Assembly: GCA_902793295.1 (NCBI GenBank)
Contig: CADBDA010000002.1
Coordinates: forward strand, 186,001 to 250,000
DNA from: an uncultured Bacteroidota bacterium
GTDB lineage: Bacteria > Bacteroidota > Bacteroidia > Bacteroidales > P3
Reading direction: 5' to 3'
Length of the DNA: 64,000 bases
Shown here: piece after piece, positions 16,709 to 25,680 of the stretch
How the letters are laid out: each line of letters begins with the position of its first letter
How positions within the stretch are numbered: the first letter of the stretch is position 1
Notes under the pieces: generated by a model
What the model saw: the letters and a program-made list of their open reading frames with translations, nothing else
What the model was told of the DNA's origin: nothing
Database searches by the model: none
Program-made: the position numbers and the translations under genes

Positions 16709-17995
16709 ATGAAAAAAACTACATTTTTTGTGGTGTTTGCTTCATTGTTGATGTCTTCGTGTTTGAAAGATGGATTCAATGATTTCGACGCCTTAAATCA
16801 CGACTTGGTCTTCCATGGCGTGGTCAACCCGACGCTTGGTGTGCCCATCGGCCAAGGCTCTGCCACGGTTTTCGACATGCTTAACATGGTGCAGCTGTCA
16901 ACGGCTAGCATGGAAATTGGGAACGACAGCGTGATGACGCTGACCTACGACACGATTCTGAATACCCAAATAGACTTGAGCAATTCCAGCAAAAGCCGCC
17001 ACGGGTCCAAAAGCGATGTCGTTTATGTGTCCCGCAATAGCATCGAAGGTGCTGTTGCCATCGACCTCTTTGACAATATCACCTTGCTCGATGAGGCCGA
17101 CCTTGAGGTCGACAGTTTGCTGGTCTATCTGAAAGCCCACCTCAAGGCTTCGACCGAAGACAGTATCAGGACCATCAACGCTCTGCAGCACTTCCATGTG
17201 CAGGTCTACTATGACCAGCTTCGTATCAGTGTCCTCGGTAAGGACGATAACCTCTACAACATTCTCTCGCTCGACGACTCTATCCCTGTTGTCGATATTC
17301 TGCAGGGCGAAGATATCATCCTCTTCAACAATGTCGATATTAGTAATATGATCAACAAGCGTCCCAAGGAGATCCGCTATTCCGCAAGGATGAATATCGC
17401 TTTCGAGTCCGAGTTCTTCGCCGTGTTGGGCATCTCTGAGGATGAATTTGTTGCCGACTCCATTGGCGTCAATCTGGTTGACATCACTGCCGATCTCAAG
17501 GCCCGTTTCCCCATATCGGCCTATTTCAACAACATCCAGTATGAGACGGACATCGACTTCACTCATTCTGTCCATTTGGATGATCTTTCGATCGATTCAT
17601 CCATGCTTTATCTGGAGTGCGAAAATGGCATTCCGATGGCTTTGGATATCCGCGCTTCCTTTATCGACAACAACAATAATGAAATGTGCGTTGTCCTCGA
17701 TTCGACCATCCATGGAGCAGTGGTGAATCAGGTCAACAACCGTTATATCGCCACTCAGCCTTTTGTCACAGTTCTGGGAATTCCTGTCGACAAAACCGTC
17801 TATGAGGCTTTGCTTAACACTACCAAGATTCGTCTGACAGCAGGTCTGAGCACTGCTGATGTCTCCAGCCATCATCGTGTCGCAATTCGCGCCAACGACA
17901 AAATCAATTTGAAAGTATATGCCAAACTGAAACCCACCTATACGCTTGACTATGAATTGGGTGGAAACAATGATTCGGAAGGAGGTGACCAATGA
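16709..17995 (+). CDS. large lipoprotein of unknown function
   Basis: A 428-residue predicted lipoprotein: signal peptide and lipobox MSSC (about 15-18), then a long beta-rich acidic body without recognisable catalytic motifs. Relatives in Bacteroidales are usually found directly upstream of DUF5723 barrel-like proteins, as here, with a 4-nt ATGA overlap. This suggests an outer-membrane lipoprotein that works with the barrel. A C-terminal Asn/Gly/Glu tail is probably disordered. It is the first gene after a strong promoter, and downstream genes may share the transcript as far as hslR. Confidence 0.75.
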   Translation: MKKTTFFVVFASLLMSSCLKDGFNDFDALNHDLVFHGVVNPTLGVPIGQGSATVFDMLNMVQLSTASMEIGNDSVMTLTYDTILNTQIDLSNSSKSRHGSKSDVVYVSRNSIEGAVAIDLFDNITLLDEADLEVDSLLVYLKAHLKASTEDSIRTINALQHFHVQVYYDQLRISVLGKDDNLYNILSLDDSIPVVDILQGEDIILFNNVDISNMINKRPKEIRYSARMNIAFESEFFAVLGISEDEFVADSIGVNLVDITADLKARFPISAYFNNIQYETDIDFTHSVHLDDLSIDSSMLYLECENGIPMALDIRASFIDNNNNEMCVVLDSTIHGAVVNQVNNRYIATQPFVTVLGIPVDKTVYEALLNTTKIRLTAGLSTADVSSHHRVAIRANDKINLKVYAKLKPTYTLDYELGGNNDSEGGDQ

Positions 17996-19419
17996 AAAGA
18001 CGTTCCATTCTTACAGTGACCCTTGCCCTTATGGCTGTTGCAGTTTTTCTGCCCCTTAATGTCAAGGCCCAAACCAGTAGCATTCTTTACGGATCTTCGC
18101 GTAACCCGCTGATGAACAGCGTTAATCCGGCATTCTTCCCCTCCAACTCCCGCGTTTATATCTCACTGCCGGGTGTGAATACCAATTTTGTGAGCCCGCT
18201 GGCTTATAGCAGCATCTTCCAATACGACTCTACCGAGAACAAGACGTTCATCAATGCCAACAACATCCTCGACACTTTGTCTGACAACGGCGCCATGCGT
18301 CTCGGCCTCAATGTGCATGCTGTCGGTTTGGGTCTTAACTTCAACCGCTTCTTTCTGACGTTTTCAACCCAAGCCAAAGTCGATGTGGGCTTTTCCATGC
18401 CGCAGGGTCTGATTACGTTCCTCAATGAGGGTAACTATGGCCATGTGGGCGACGACTATATCGAACTGCTCGACGGTCAGTTGCTTACGGCTCGTGTCTA
18501 CGGAGAGGCAGCGCTGGGATTCGGCATGAATATCAACGACAATCTTACCATAGGCGCACGCGCCAAACTGCTTGTAGGCTATTTCGACCTCTCCACCGCC
18601 GGCTCTTCGGCACGTCTCTATACTGCCGAGGACTATTCCTCCATCACTGGCGTCATGGATCTTCGTCTTAACAATACCTCGGCCTTAGAAGTTGTGACCG
18701 ACGAGGTGACTGGCGAGAAAACATATAAGATCAAGAGCTACATGCCTAAAAACTATGGTATCAACCTTGACTTGGGTGTCCGCTATGCCACCGATCTATT
18801 CGAGGTGTCGGCCAGCATTATCGACTTTGGCCCAGGTATCCATTGGAATGACAATGTACAGCAAATTGTATCCGCACGCGAAGACAACAGCTTTACCTTT
18901 TCGGGTGTTGACGTTAGTACTATGATGAGCGGCGGTCATCTGGATTCCGCATACGCACAGACCCTCATCGACTCGCTTATGGCGCTCACCGAAACCAAGA
19001 CTGTCGACGGTAGCGATTATTGGACATCCACGCCTACTAAGGTCAATGTCGGCGGTATGTTCCACTTCACTTCTGGTTTCAGTGCTGGTCTTCACTTCCA
19101 TGGCGAATTCGACCGCGGTCTGACAAAAGTGGGCGAAGTCTTCAAAACCAAGACGACAGGTTTCTACAGCAACACCTCGCTCCTTGCCCGCCTCAACCTC
19201 TACGATTGGGTTGAGATTGTCGCTTCCGCTTCAGTCATCACCAACAACGGAAAGTGGAACTGGTTCAATCCCGGCGTAGGCGTTACACTTACCCCATTCC
19301 GTTCCTTCCAGGTGTATGCTTTCTTGGACTACATCTCCAACATCTACCTGATCGATGCCAAACAGTTCAACATATCTGTGGGTCTGAACCTATTCCTGGG
19401 TTCCAGCTCTGCCAGATAG
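17992..19419 (+). CDS. DUF5723 family outer-membrane protein
   Basis: A 475-residue protein with a signal peptide (about 1-25, ending VKAQ) and an amphipathic beta-strand body typical of an outer-membrane barrel related to the FadL/PorV-like fold. It is assigned to DUF5723 from the N-terminal pattern NPLMNSVNPAFFPSNSRVYI, the repeated F-x-L-G-x-N strands, and the C-terminus FNISVGLNLFLG. Function and cargo are unknown. The start codon overlaps the preceding lipoprotein stop, indicating coupled translation. Confidence 0.8.
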   Translation: MKRRSILTVTLALMAVAVFLPLNVKAQTSSILYGSSRNPLMNSVNPAFFPSNSRVYISLPGVNTNFVSPLAYSSIFQYDSTENKTFINANNILDTLSDNGAMRLGLNVHAVGLGLNFNRFFLTFSTQAKVDVGFSMPQGLITFLNEGNYGHVGDDYIELLDGQLLTARVYGEAALGFGMNINDNLTIGARAKLLVGYFDLSTAGSSARLYTAEDYSSITGVMDLRLNNTSALEVVTDEVTGEKTYKIKSYMPKNYGINLDLGVRYATDLFEVSASIIDFGPGIHWNDNVQQIVSAREDNSFTFSGVDVSTMMSGGHLDSAYAQTLIDSLMALTETKTVDGSDYWTSTPTKVNVGGMFHFTSGFSAGLHFHGEFDRGLTKVGEVFKTKTTGFYSNTSLLARLNLYDWVEIVASASVITNNGKWNWFNPGVGVTLTPFRSFQVYAFLDYISNIYLIDAKQFNISVGLNLFLGSSSAR

Positions 19420-19440
19420 TTTTGTAAACAAATCAAGGAT

Positions 19441-19842
19441 ATGAATAAGTTTCGTAAGTCGACAAAATCAGCCTCTTTGGCGCTTCTGCTTACGACCACA
19501 ATGGCACTCCTCGGTGCCTGTAACAACGACATCGAGGAGTTCCGTTTTGTGGGCAAGGTGGTCGATGCCAAAATGTGCAGCACATCGCAATTCGGCTACG
19601 TTCTCGATATCGTCTCGCCCGACAGCCTGGGTGGCGAAATCATGACGGGAGGCGCTACCTATCATCATGCTGTGATGGCCTACCGATCATCGCGGGCCCT
19701 TCAAAAGGATGAAATGGTCTACGGTGTCGGCTATTTCACAAAGAGCTATGCCGCCTTGAATTGCATGGGTCTCATCAACAACGATCTGCCTGAAATGATA
19801 TTGCTAAGTGTCGACGAAGACTCCACCGAATTTCAGAACTAA
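19441..19842 (+). CDS. small lipoprotein of unknown function
   Basis: A 133-residue predicted lipoprotein with lipobox LGAC at about 24-27. The mature part looks like a small beta-barrel or OB-like domain ([29 protein letters not shown]). It starts 21 nt after the DUF5723 gene and is probably its third operon partner. No family is recognised. Confidence 0.65.
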   Translation: MNKFRKSTKSASLALLLTTTMALLGACNNDIEEFRFVGKVVDAKMCSTSQFGYVLDIVSPDSLGGEIMTGGATYHHAVMAYRSSRALQKDEMVYGVGYFTKSYAALNCMGLINNDLPEMILLSVDEDSTEFQN

Positions 19843-19886
19843 TTACAACTAACCAACAATCAACGCCTTTTATACCTCCAACTAAC

Positions 19887-21194
19887 ATGTCAAATATTGT
19901 AGCCATAGTGGGCCGGCCCAATGTGGGCAAATCAACTCTCTTCAACCGCCTCATCGAGGAACGCAAAGCCATTGTCGACGAAACCTCGGGCGTCACCCGC
20001 GACCGTCAGTACGGTCATTCCGACTGGAACGGGAAACACTTCTCCGTCATTGATACGGGCGGTTATGTCATGGGCGGCGACGACGCTTTCGAAGTGGAAA
20101 TCCGCAAGCAGGTGGCGCTGGCCATCGACGAGGCCGATATCATCCTCTTCCTGGTCGATGCTAAAGAGGGTCTGACCCCTATGGATGAAGACGTTGCCGA
20201 CATGTTGCGTCGCTGTGACAAAAAGGTGTTGTTGGTGGTCAACAAGTGCGACACCGCTGCACGCCACGAAACCATCGGTGAGTTCTACGCCCTCGGATTG
20301 GGCGAACTCTACCCTATTGCCGGTATGACTGGCACAGGAACCGGCGACTTGCTCGATGCAGTAGTGGCCGACTTCACTGAGGGCGAAGAGGAGTCTGAAG
20401 ATCCGCTTCCACGCATCGCTGTGGTGGGTCGCCCCAATGTGGGCAAATCGTCGTTCATCAACGCCATAACAGGCACCGAACGAAATATCGTCACTCCTAT
20501 CGCCGGCACCACACGCGATTCTATCAACACACACTACAACCTCTTCGGTTTTGATTTCAATTTTGTCGATACGGCAGGATTGCGCAAGAAACAAAAGGTC
20601 AGCGAAGATTTGGAATTTTATTCTGTCCTCCGCTCGGTTCGCGCCATCGAGAATAGCGATGTCTGCATCCTTATGCTCGACGCTACACAGGGTGTGGAAC
20701 AGCAGGACCTCAACATCTTCGGTCTCATTCAACGAAACCACAAAGGTGTAGTGATTGTGGTCAACAAATGGGATTTGATTGAGAAAGAAAATAATACGCA
20801 CAAAGAGTTTGAATCGGTGATTCGCGAACGTATTGCACCGTTCGACGATGTACCCATCATCTTCACTTCGGTCATCAATAAACAACGCATCTTCAAAGTG
20901 CTCGAAACGGCCAAGCAGGTCTTCGAATCGCGTCAACGCAAAATCAGCACCTCCGAACTCAACGAGCGACTGCTACCCATCGTCAAGGAACAGAATCCGC
21001 CACCAAGTGTGAAAGGCAAATGGGTCAAGATCAAATATATCACTCAGCTGCCAACCCCCTATCCGCAGTTCGTTTTCTTCTGCAATTTGCCGCAATATGT
21101 GCGCGACCCCTATCGCCGTTTTGTGGAAAACCGCATGCGCGAAATGTGGGATTTCCATGGCGTTCCGTTCAATATTTATTTCCGCGCCAAATAA
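19887..21194 (+). CDS. der: ribosome assembly GTPase Der (EngA)
   Basis: Der is a tandem two-G-domain GTPase essential for 50S subunit maturation. The protein has 435 residues. Domain 1 shows GRPNVGKST (8-16), DTGGY (about 56-60) and NKCD; domain 2 shows GRPNVGKSS (about 181-189), DTAGLRKK and NKWD. A KH-like C-terminal domain (about 350-435) is typical. Switch I, TSGVTRDR and AGTTRDS, is intact in both domains. It is 44 nt downstream of the small lipoprotein and overlaps hslR by one base. Confidence 0.97.
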   Translation: MSNIVAIVGRPNVGKSTLFNRLIEERKAIVDETSGVTRDRQYGHSDWNGKHFSVIDTGGYVMGGDDAFEVEIRKQVALAIDEADIILFLVDAKEGLTPMDEDVADMLRRCDKKVLLVVNKCDTAARHETIGEFYALGLGELYPIAGMTGTGTGDLLDAVVADFTEGEEESEDPLPRIAVVGRPNVGKSSFINAITGTERNIVTPIAGTTRDSINTHYNLFGFDFNFVDTAGLRKKQKVSEDLEFYSVLRSVRAIENSDVCILMLDATQGVEQQDLNIFGLIQRNHKGVVIVVNKWDLIEKENNTHKEFESVIRERIAPFDDVPIIFTSVINKQRIFKVLETAKQVFESRQRKISTSELNERLLPIVKEQNPPPSVKGKWVKIKYITQLPTPYPQFVFFCNLPQYVRDPYRRFVENRMREMWDFHGVPFNIYFRAK

Positions 21195-21568
21195 TGAGTG
21201 AACTGCGTATCGACAAATATCTGTGGGCTGTGCGTCTCTACAAGACGCGCAGCATCGCCACCGATGCCTGTCGTTCAGGGCGTGTGAAACTTAATGGCGT
21301 ACCCGTCAAACCTTCACACGAGGTGGCTGAAGGGGAAATCTACGAACTCAACATCGACCAGATGCATCGCACCATCCAGGTAAAAGCCCTTTTGGGCAAC
21401 CGAGTTGGTGCCAAACTGGTCGAGAATTACCTTACTGACCTCACACCAAAAGAGGAATACGAGCGCATCCAAATGGCTCGCCAATATGGCTTCGAAAAAC
21501 GCGACCGAGGCGCAGGTCGCCCAACTAAACGCGACCGTCGCGAAATAGAAGAATTCAAATACAAATAA
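21194..21568 (+). CDS. hslR: S4-domain RNA-binding protein, Hsp15 type
   Basis: A 124-residue S4-domain protein resembling Hsp15, which binds stalled 50S subunits carrying nascent chains. The S4 fold begins LRIDKYLWAVRLYKTRS (4-20), followed by ACRSGRVKLNGVPVKPS and the basic C-terminal tail RGAGRPTKRDRREIEEF. The ATG at 21194 shares its A with the der stop codon; longer readings of the frame lie inside der and are rejected. It converges with the DUF5683 gene, with only 6 nt between stop codons. Confidence 0.92.
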   Translation: MSELRIDKYLWAVRLYKTRSIATDACRSGRVKLNGVPVKPSHEVAEGEIYELNIDQMHRTIQVKALLGNRVGAKLVENYLTDLTPKEEYERIQMARQYGFEKRDRGAGRPTKRDRREIEEFKYK

Positions 21569-21574
21569 TTATTT

Positions 21575-22234
21575 TCAGAACCGTATGCGTATGGAGGCGG
21601 CAGGGATGAAGGAAAAACTATTTCCTAAGGCCAGTCCGCTGCAGAAAGTGGGCATCAGTTCGGGTGACATCTGTAATGAGAGGTTGTCATCAATCTGGAA
21701 GTCGAACAGGTGTCCAAAGACGTAGGCATCCAGTAGATTGAGACCATAGACGGCCACCGACAGTATAACCGAGAGCTGGAAACTCTTATTATATGTTTCA
21801 TACATATTATATATATTCGATGTCGGTGTGATGGCCATATCGGCATCTCGCGGCGTGTCATTGTGATTGACACGGTAGAGGTATTCGTCCTTATAGGACT
21901 TCATCTCCGTATAGTTGTAATAGGTGTAATAACCCATACCGCCCAACGCAGCATAGATGATGGGGATTTTCCATGCCTGATGGTTGTACACCTGTCCCAG
22001 ACCCGGCAATACGGCGGAATAGATCAACGCCCTGTTGGGACTGTGAACCTTTTCCTGTGGTTGCTGCGCGGTTGCAGTTGAGGTGTTTGTGACCGTTCTT
22101 GCAATGGGACCGCGATGCCCAATGGTGTCGACGGTCTGTGCAGAAAGCGTTGTGGAGAAAAAAACGGAAAAAAGAGTAAGGCATAACAACCCTACTCTTT
22201 TTCGTGTCCGTATGTATGGTTTCGTTCGAATCAA
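21575..22234 (-). CDS. DUF5683 family protein
   Basis: A 219-residue exported or membrane protein with a signal-like N-terminus ending LSAQ (about 30-33). A DUF5683 domain (about 66-215) contains RALIYSAVLPGLGQVYNHQAWKIP and a paired hydrophobic segment AALGGMGYYTYYNY. Its position directly after parB is conserved in Bacteroidota. The start codon is TTG at 22234, overlapping the parB stop; no in-frame ATG precedes the signal sequence. The function is unknown, perhaps envelope-linked and coordinated with chromosome segregation. Confidence 0.8.
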   Translation of the reverse strand: MIRTKPYIRTRKRVGLLCLTLFSVFFSTTLSAQTVDTIGHRGPIARTVTNTSTATAQQPQEKVHSPNRALIYSAVLPGLGQVYNHQAWKIPIIYAALGGMGYYTYYNYTEMKSYKDEYLYRVNHNDTPRDADMAITPTSNIYNMYETYNKSFQLSVILSVAVYGLNLLDAYVFGHLFDFQIDDNLSLQMSPELMPTFCSGLALGNSFSFIPAASIRIRF

Positions 22235-23118
22235 TTTTCTTTGATTAGTTTGATGATTCGTTCGAAATCCTTGTCGTTGTTAAAATGGATGGTCAGCGTT
22301 CCCTTGCCACGTCGGCTGCGTTTGATTTCGACCTCCGACTGAAGATATTGTCTCAGTGCGGAACGCGATGCGGCATGAGTCTCGGGCAAGTCTTCTTTCT
22401 TGCGGGTCGTGACGGGAACTGCGGGTTTGGAAAGTTCTTTCACCATCTGCTCAGTCTGTCGAACGGACAGCTGCTTGTTGATAATGTCGTGCAATAATGC
22501 CAGATGAGTCTGTGTGTCTTCCACATTAACCAGACACCGGGCGTGGGCCATGCTGATTTGCTCGTTGCTCAGTGCCAGCTGTGTCTCGGACGGTAAGTTC
22601 AGCAGTCGCAAGTAGTTGGTGATGGTCGAACGATTCTTGCCAACCTTTTCGCTCAGCTGTTCGTGGGTCAGTTGGCATTCTTCAATCAGCGCGTTGTAGG
22701 AGAAAGCAATCTCCATAGCGTTGAGGTTCTCGCGCTGGATATTCTCGACAAGCGCCATCTCCATCATCTGGGTGTCGGTGGCGATGCGGATATAGGCCGG
22801 AATTTCTTTCAGTCCGGCCAACTGTGAAGCACGCAGACGGCGTTCGCCGGCAATGAGTTGGTATTTGCCGTCGGGCATTTGTCGTACTGTAACGGGTGTG
22901 ATGACGCCTTGCTGTCTGATAGATTGGGCCAATTCTTCGAGAGCCTCCTGGTCAAATTCCTTGCGGGGCTGGAAGGGGTTGGCTTCGATAGCATCGACAG
23001 GAATGTTGGATATTGCCGTCGTCAGGTTGGCCTTCCCCATGGCGGCATTGATGTCGACATCGGGAAGGATGGAACCCAGTCCGCGACCCAGTCCTGTGGT
23101 TTTTTTCTTTGTTGGCAT
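22231..23118 (-). CDS. parB: chromosome partitioning protein ParB
   Basis: A 295-residue CTPase and centromere-binding protein of the Spo0J/Noc family. The N-terminus KKTTGLGRGLGSILPD is the ParA-contact segment. FQPRKEFDQEALEELAQSI and the CTP-binding motif GERRLRASQLAG (about 92-103) follow, then ENIQRENLNAMEIA and a helix-turn-helix (QLTHEQLSEKVGKNRSTI). The C-terminus is a dimerisation domain. I chose ATG 23118, giving the usual MPTKKK start; five codons earlier only a TTG is available. It lies downstream of parA in the same operon. Confidence 0.95.
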   Translation of the reverse strand: MPTKKKTTGLGRGLGSILPDVDINAAMGKANLTTAISNIPVDAIEANPFQPRKEFDQEALEELAQSIRQQGVITPVTVRQMPDGKYQLIAGERRLRASQLAGLKEIPAYIRIATDTQMMEMALVENIQRENLNAMEIAFSYNALIEECQLTHEQLSEKVGKNRSTITNYLRLLNLPSETQLALSNEQISMAHARCLVNVEDTQTHLALLHDIINKQLSVRQTEQMVKELSKPAVPVTTRKKEDLPETHAASRSALRQYLQSEVEIKRSRRGKGTLTIHFNNDKDFERIIKLIKEN

Positions 23119-23150
23119 AAGTTTGCTATTCAATTACTTTAGTCTGTTCC

Positions 23151-23930
23151 TTAACCATTCTTCTGCATATTGTTTCGGCGCAGAATTTCGTTGGCAAGAT
23201 TCAGATAGTTGATGGCTCCTGGACAAGAAGCGTCGTGCATGATGATGGAACGTCCGTAGCTGGGGGCTTCAGCCAATTTGGTGTTGCGATAGATGAGGGT
23301 GTCGAAAACCATCTGTTTGAAATGGCTGCGCACATCCTCCACCACCTGTCGAGCCAAACGCAGACGGGAGTCGTACATCGTGATCAGGAGTCCTTCGATG
23401 GAGAGCTTTGGGTTGAGGCGGGTCTGGACGATACGAATGGTATTGAGCAGCTTGCCAAGACCCTCAAGGGCAAAGTACTCGCTCTGGATGGGGATGATCA
23501 CCGAATCCGATGCCGTAAGGGCGTTGATGGTGATGAGGCCCAACGACGGCGAGCAGTCGATGATGATGAAATCAAAATCGTCACGCACCGGTTCCAATGC
23601 TTTTGCGATATAGAATTCGCGCTGTTTTTCGTTTACCAGATCAATCTCGGCACCGACCAGGTCGATACGGGTGGGCAGCAGCCAAAGATTGGGCGTCTCA
23701 GTCTCGACAATGCATTCGCGTGCGGAGACTTGTCCCAAAAAGCACTCGTATGCACTCATCTCTACCTTCTCGGGATTCACTCCAAGTCCAGATGTGGCAT
23801 TGGCTTGAGGGTCGGCATCAATGAGCAGCACTTTGTATTCCAATACAGCCAACGAAGCGGAGAGATTCGTTGCAGTGGTGGTCTTTCCCACCCCGCCTTT
23901 CTGGTTGGCTATCGAAATAATCTTTCCCAT
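23151..23930 (-). CDS. parA: chromosome partitioning ATPase ParA/Soj
   Basis: A 259-residue deviant-Walker ATPase. ISIANQKGGVGKTTTATNL (5-23) carries the signature KGGVGKT, Walker A-prime is LLIDADPQANAT (about 35-46), and Walker B is FIIIDCSPSLG (about 120-130). It drives origin segregation with ParB. The chromosomal, not plasmid, type is indicated by its short N-terminus and the conserved parB-DUF5683 neighbours. It starts 9 nt after the PUR-domain gene. Confidence 0.96.
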   Translation of the reverse strand: MGKIISIANQKGGVGKTTTATNLSASLAVLEYKVLLIDADPQANATSGLGVNPEKVEMSAYECFLGQVSARECIVETETPNLWLLPTRIDLVGAEIDLVNEKQREFYIAKALEPVRDDFDFIIIDCSPSLGLITINALTASDSVIIPIQSEYFALEGLGKLLNTIRIVQTRLNPKLSIEGLLITMYDSRLRLARQVVEDVRSHFKQMVFDTLIYRNTKLAEAPSYGRSIIMHDASCPGAINYLNLANEILRRNNMQKNG

Positions 23931-23939
23931 AATGAATGA

Positions 23940-24287
23940 TTAGAAATTGAAATCGATTCCGTCAATGACATTGTTGTCGTCTCTGGTTTCGCCCATGGCG
24001 GGTTCGTTGGCGAAATCGTCCTGTGGAATCACGCCTGTTTCAATGAAACTGATGGCGTTGTTGAGACCTTTCTGGAATTTCTCAAAATCCTCTTTATAGA
24101 GGAACATTTTGTTTTTCTCAAAATAAAATGAACCTGTGTTGTTGTCAAAAAGTTTGCGGCTTTCGGCGATGACGATGAATTTGTCACCAGCTTTCGTCTC
24201 TTTCACATCGAAGAAGTATTTGCGTTTACCTGCACTAATAGATTGTGAATACAATTCTTCTCTCGTTCTATTGTTATTATAATCCAT
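23940..24287 (-). CDS. PUR family DNA/RNA-binding protein
   Basis: A 115-residue protein of the bacterial PUR-alpha-like group (formerly DUF3276). KRKYFFDVKETKAGDKFIVIAESRK (about 21-45) and FYFEKNKMFLYKEDFEKFQKGL (about 54-75) form the PUR beta-beta-beta-beta-alpha repeat, which binds single-stranded nucleic acid. The C-terminal 30 residues are acidic and probably disordered. Its place immediately upstream of parA suggests cotranscription with the partition genes. Confidence 0.88.
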   Translation of the reverse strand: MDYNNNRTREELYSQSISAGKRKYFFDVKETKAGDKFIVIAESRKLFDNNTGSFYFEKNKMFLYKEDFEKFQKGLNNAISFIETGVIPQDDFANEPAMGETRDDNNVIDGIDFNF

Positions 24288-24314
24288 AACTATAATTGGT
24301 TAAATTTGAATGGG

Positions 24315-24322
24315 CAAAAATA
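24315..24322 (-). promoter_or_regulatory. -7 box upstream of the PUR/parA/parB operon
   Basis: TATTTTTG on the minus strand (24315-24322) matches TAnnTTTG and would start transcription about 20 nt before the ATG at 24287. No TTTG is found at the expected -33 distance, so the site is only partly supported. Confidence 0.4.
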
Positions 24323-24390
24323 CTCTTTTTTTTTCACATGCATGTCGTTTTCGGAAAAAAATATCAACATGGACATGTGGAATCATTTAT

Positions 24391-25668
24391 TTAAAACTTC
24401 TTGTGCGTCATGATATCAAGCACCACATCGTCTGTCTGGTCCATGCCTTCCTGACCCAGACGTCCCAGATTGCGGATGGAATAGTCGGTATCCTTTTCCG
24501 AAAGTCCGTCGCAGGCGTCCACCACCTTGTCGTGCAATGCAAGTTCGGCGGACACGAAGGCGCTGTAAAGGCCTGTCGACATCTTCAGGGCACACGAGGG
24601 CTTGGCACCGTCGCATACCATGCCGGCCAATGTGTTGATCATGTTCTTGATGGCATAGCAAATCTGGTCGAAGTTGCCGCCGTGCAGATAAGTGATACCT
24701 GTTGTTACGCCGATAGAGGCGTTGACGATTCCGCAGAGGGCCGACAGACGTCCGATTCCCCGCTTCACGTATATTGAGGTGAGGTGGCTGAGGATGAGCG
24801 CGCGGGTGATCTGCTCGTCGGAGCAATGCTTGGCCTTGCCGTATTCATACACCGGAAGGGTGCAGGCAATGCCTTGGTTGCCGCTTCCACTGTTAGAATA
24901 GACGGGCAGCGTGCAGCCGTCCATGCGTGCGTCCGATGCCGCCACGGTACGTGCGATGACGGTATGGACGATGTCGCCATCGGCGTTTTCCATCAGGATA
25001 CGTCCTGTGTTCAAGCCGTATCCTTTCAGGCCCTCGTCAGCGGCAGCGCTGTTGAGCTCCACTGTCTGGCGGATGAATTGCAGCTCGTCAATGGGCGCAG
25101 TGGTGGCATAGTCGTAGACGATACGTTGTGACAGGACTGGATCTTCGCCGCAACCGTTGTCAGACTTTGCGTTGTGGCAGTCGGCATCGACAAACACCTT
25201 GTCGTTCAATGCCACATAGATGAAATTGGTATGGCGCTTGGAGATGATGGCTTTGGCGCAATCGTTGCCTTTGCGGCAGATGCACTCAACGTAGAGCTTG
25301 TCCTCGCAGGGGTCCTTCAGACCTATTGTGATGCTGTCGCCGTTATTGGCCAGCCACTCTTTCGCCCGCTGAACGACATCGTGCGGAACGGTCAGCACCT
25401 CGAGCTGTCTTTTGGATTCGCCTGCCGTAAGGGCGATGGCCACCGCTATGGGCAGACCGATCATGCCAGTTCCGGGTATGCCGACACCCATGGCGTTCTT
25501 AAAAACATTTTTGCTCAATAGCAGCTCCGTTGTGTCTGGCATGGAGCCCAGTGTCTCTCTGGCTTTGGCTACAGCCAATGCCACGGCACCGGGCTCTGTA
25601 CATCCAGTGGCAACAACGACCTCCCTTTGAATCAGGGATTTGATTTGTTGACGAATCGTGTCGTTCAT
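24391..25668 (-). CDS. L-cysteine desulfidase / serine dehydratase-alpha family protein (UPF0597)
   Basis: A 425-residue enzyme of the CdsB/CyuA (YhaM) family, likely an iron-sulfur lyase that splits L-cysteine (or L-serine) to pyruvate, ammonia and sulfide. The N-terminal VVATGCTEPGAVALAVAKA (about 18-36), the segment SGSGNQGIACTLP (about 262-274) and CDGAKPSCALK (about 355-365) contain the conserved cysteines expected to bind a [4Fe-4S] cluster. The protein is full length. It is 12 nt downstream of the deoxyhypusine-synthase-like gene and probably in the same transcript. Cysteine versus serine preference cannot be decided here. Confidence 0.87.
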   Translation of the reverse strand: MNDTIRQQIKSLIQREVVVATGCTEPGAVALAVAKARETLGSMPDTTELLLSKNVFKNAMGVGIPGTGMIGLPIAVAIALTAGESKRQLEVLTVPHDVVQRAKEWLANNGDSITIGLKDPCEDKLYVECICRKGNDCAKAIISKRHTNFIYVALNDKVFVDADCHNAKSDNGCGEDPVLSQRIVYDYATTAPIDELQFIRQTVELNSAAADEGLKGYGLNTGRILMENADGDIVHTVIARTVAASDARMDGCTLPVYSNSGSGNQGIACTLPVYEYGKAKHCSDEQITRALILSHLTSIYVKRGIGRLSALCGIVNASIGVTTGITYLHGGNFDQICYAIKNMINTLAGMVCDGAKPSCALKMSTGLYSAFVSAELALHDKVVDACDGLSEKDTDYSIRNLGRLGQEGMDQTDDVVLDIMTHKKF

Positions 25669-25680
25669 GCGAAAGGAATA

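Noticed and set aside
21575..24287. parS centromere sites near parAB
   Set aside because: I looked for near-matches to the GTTTCACGTGAAAC-type palindrome here and across the window and found none convincing. A motif scan of the whole genome would be decisive.
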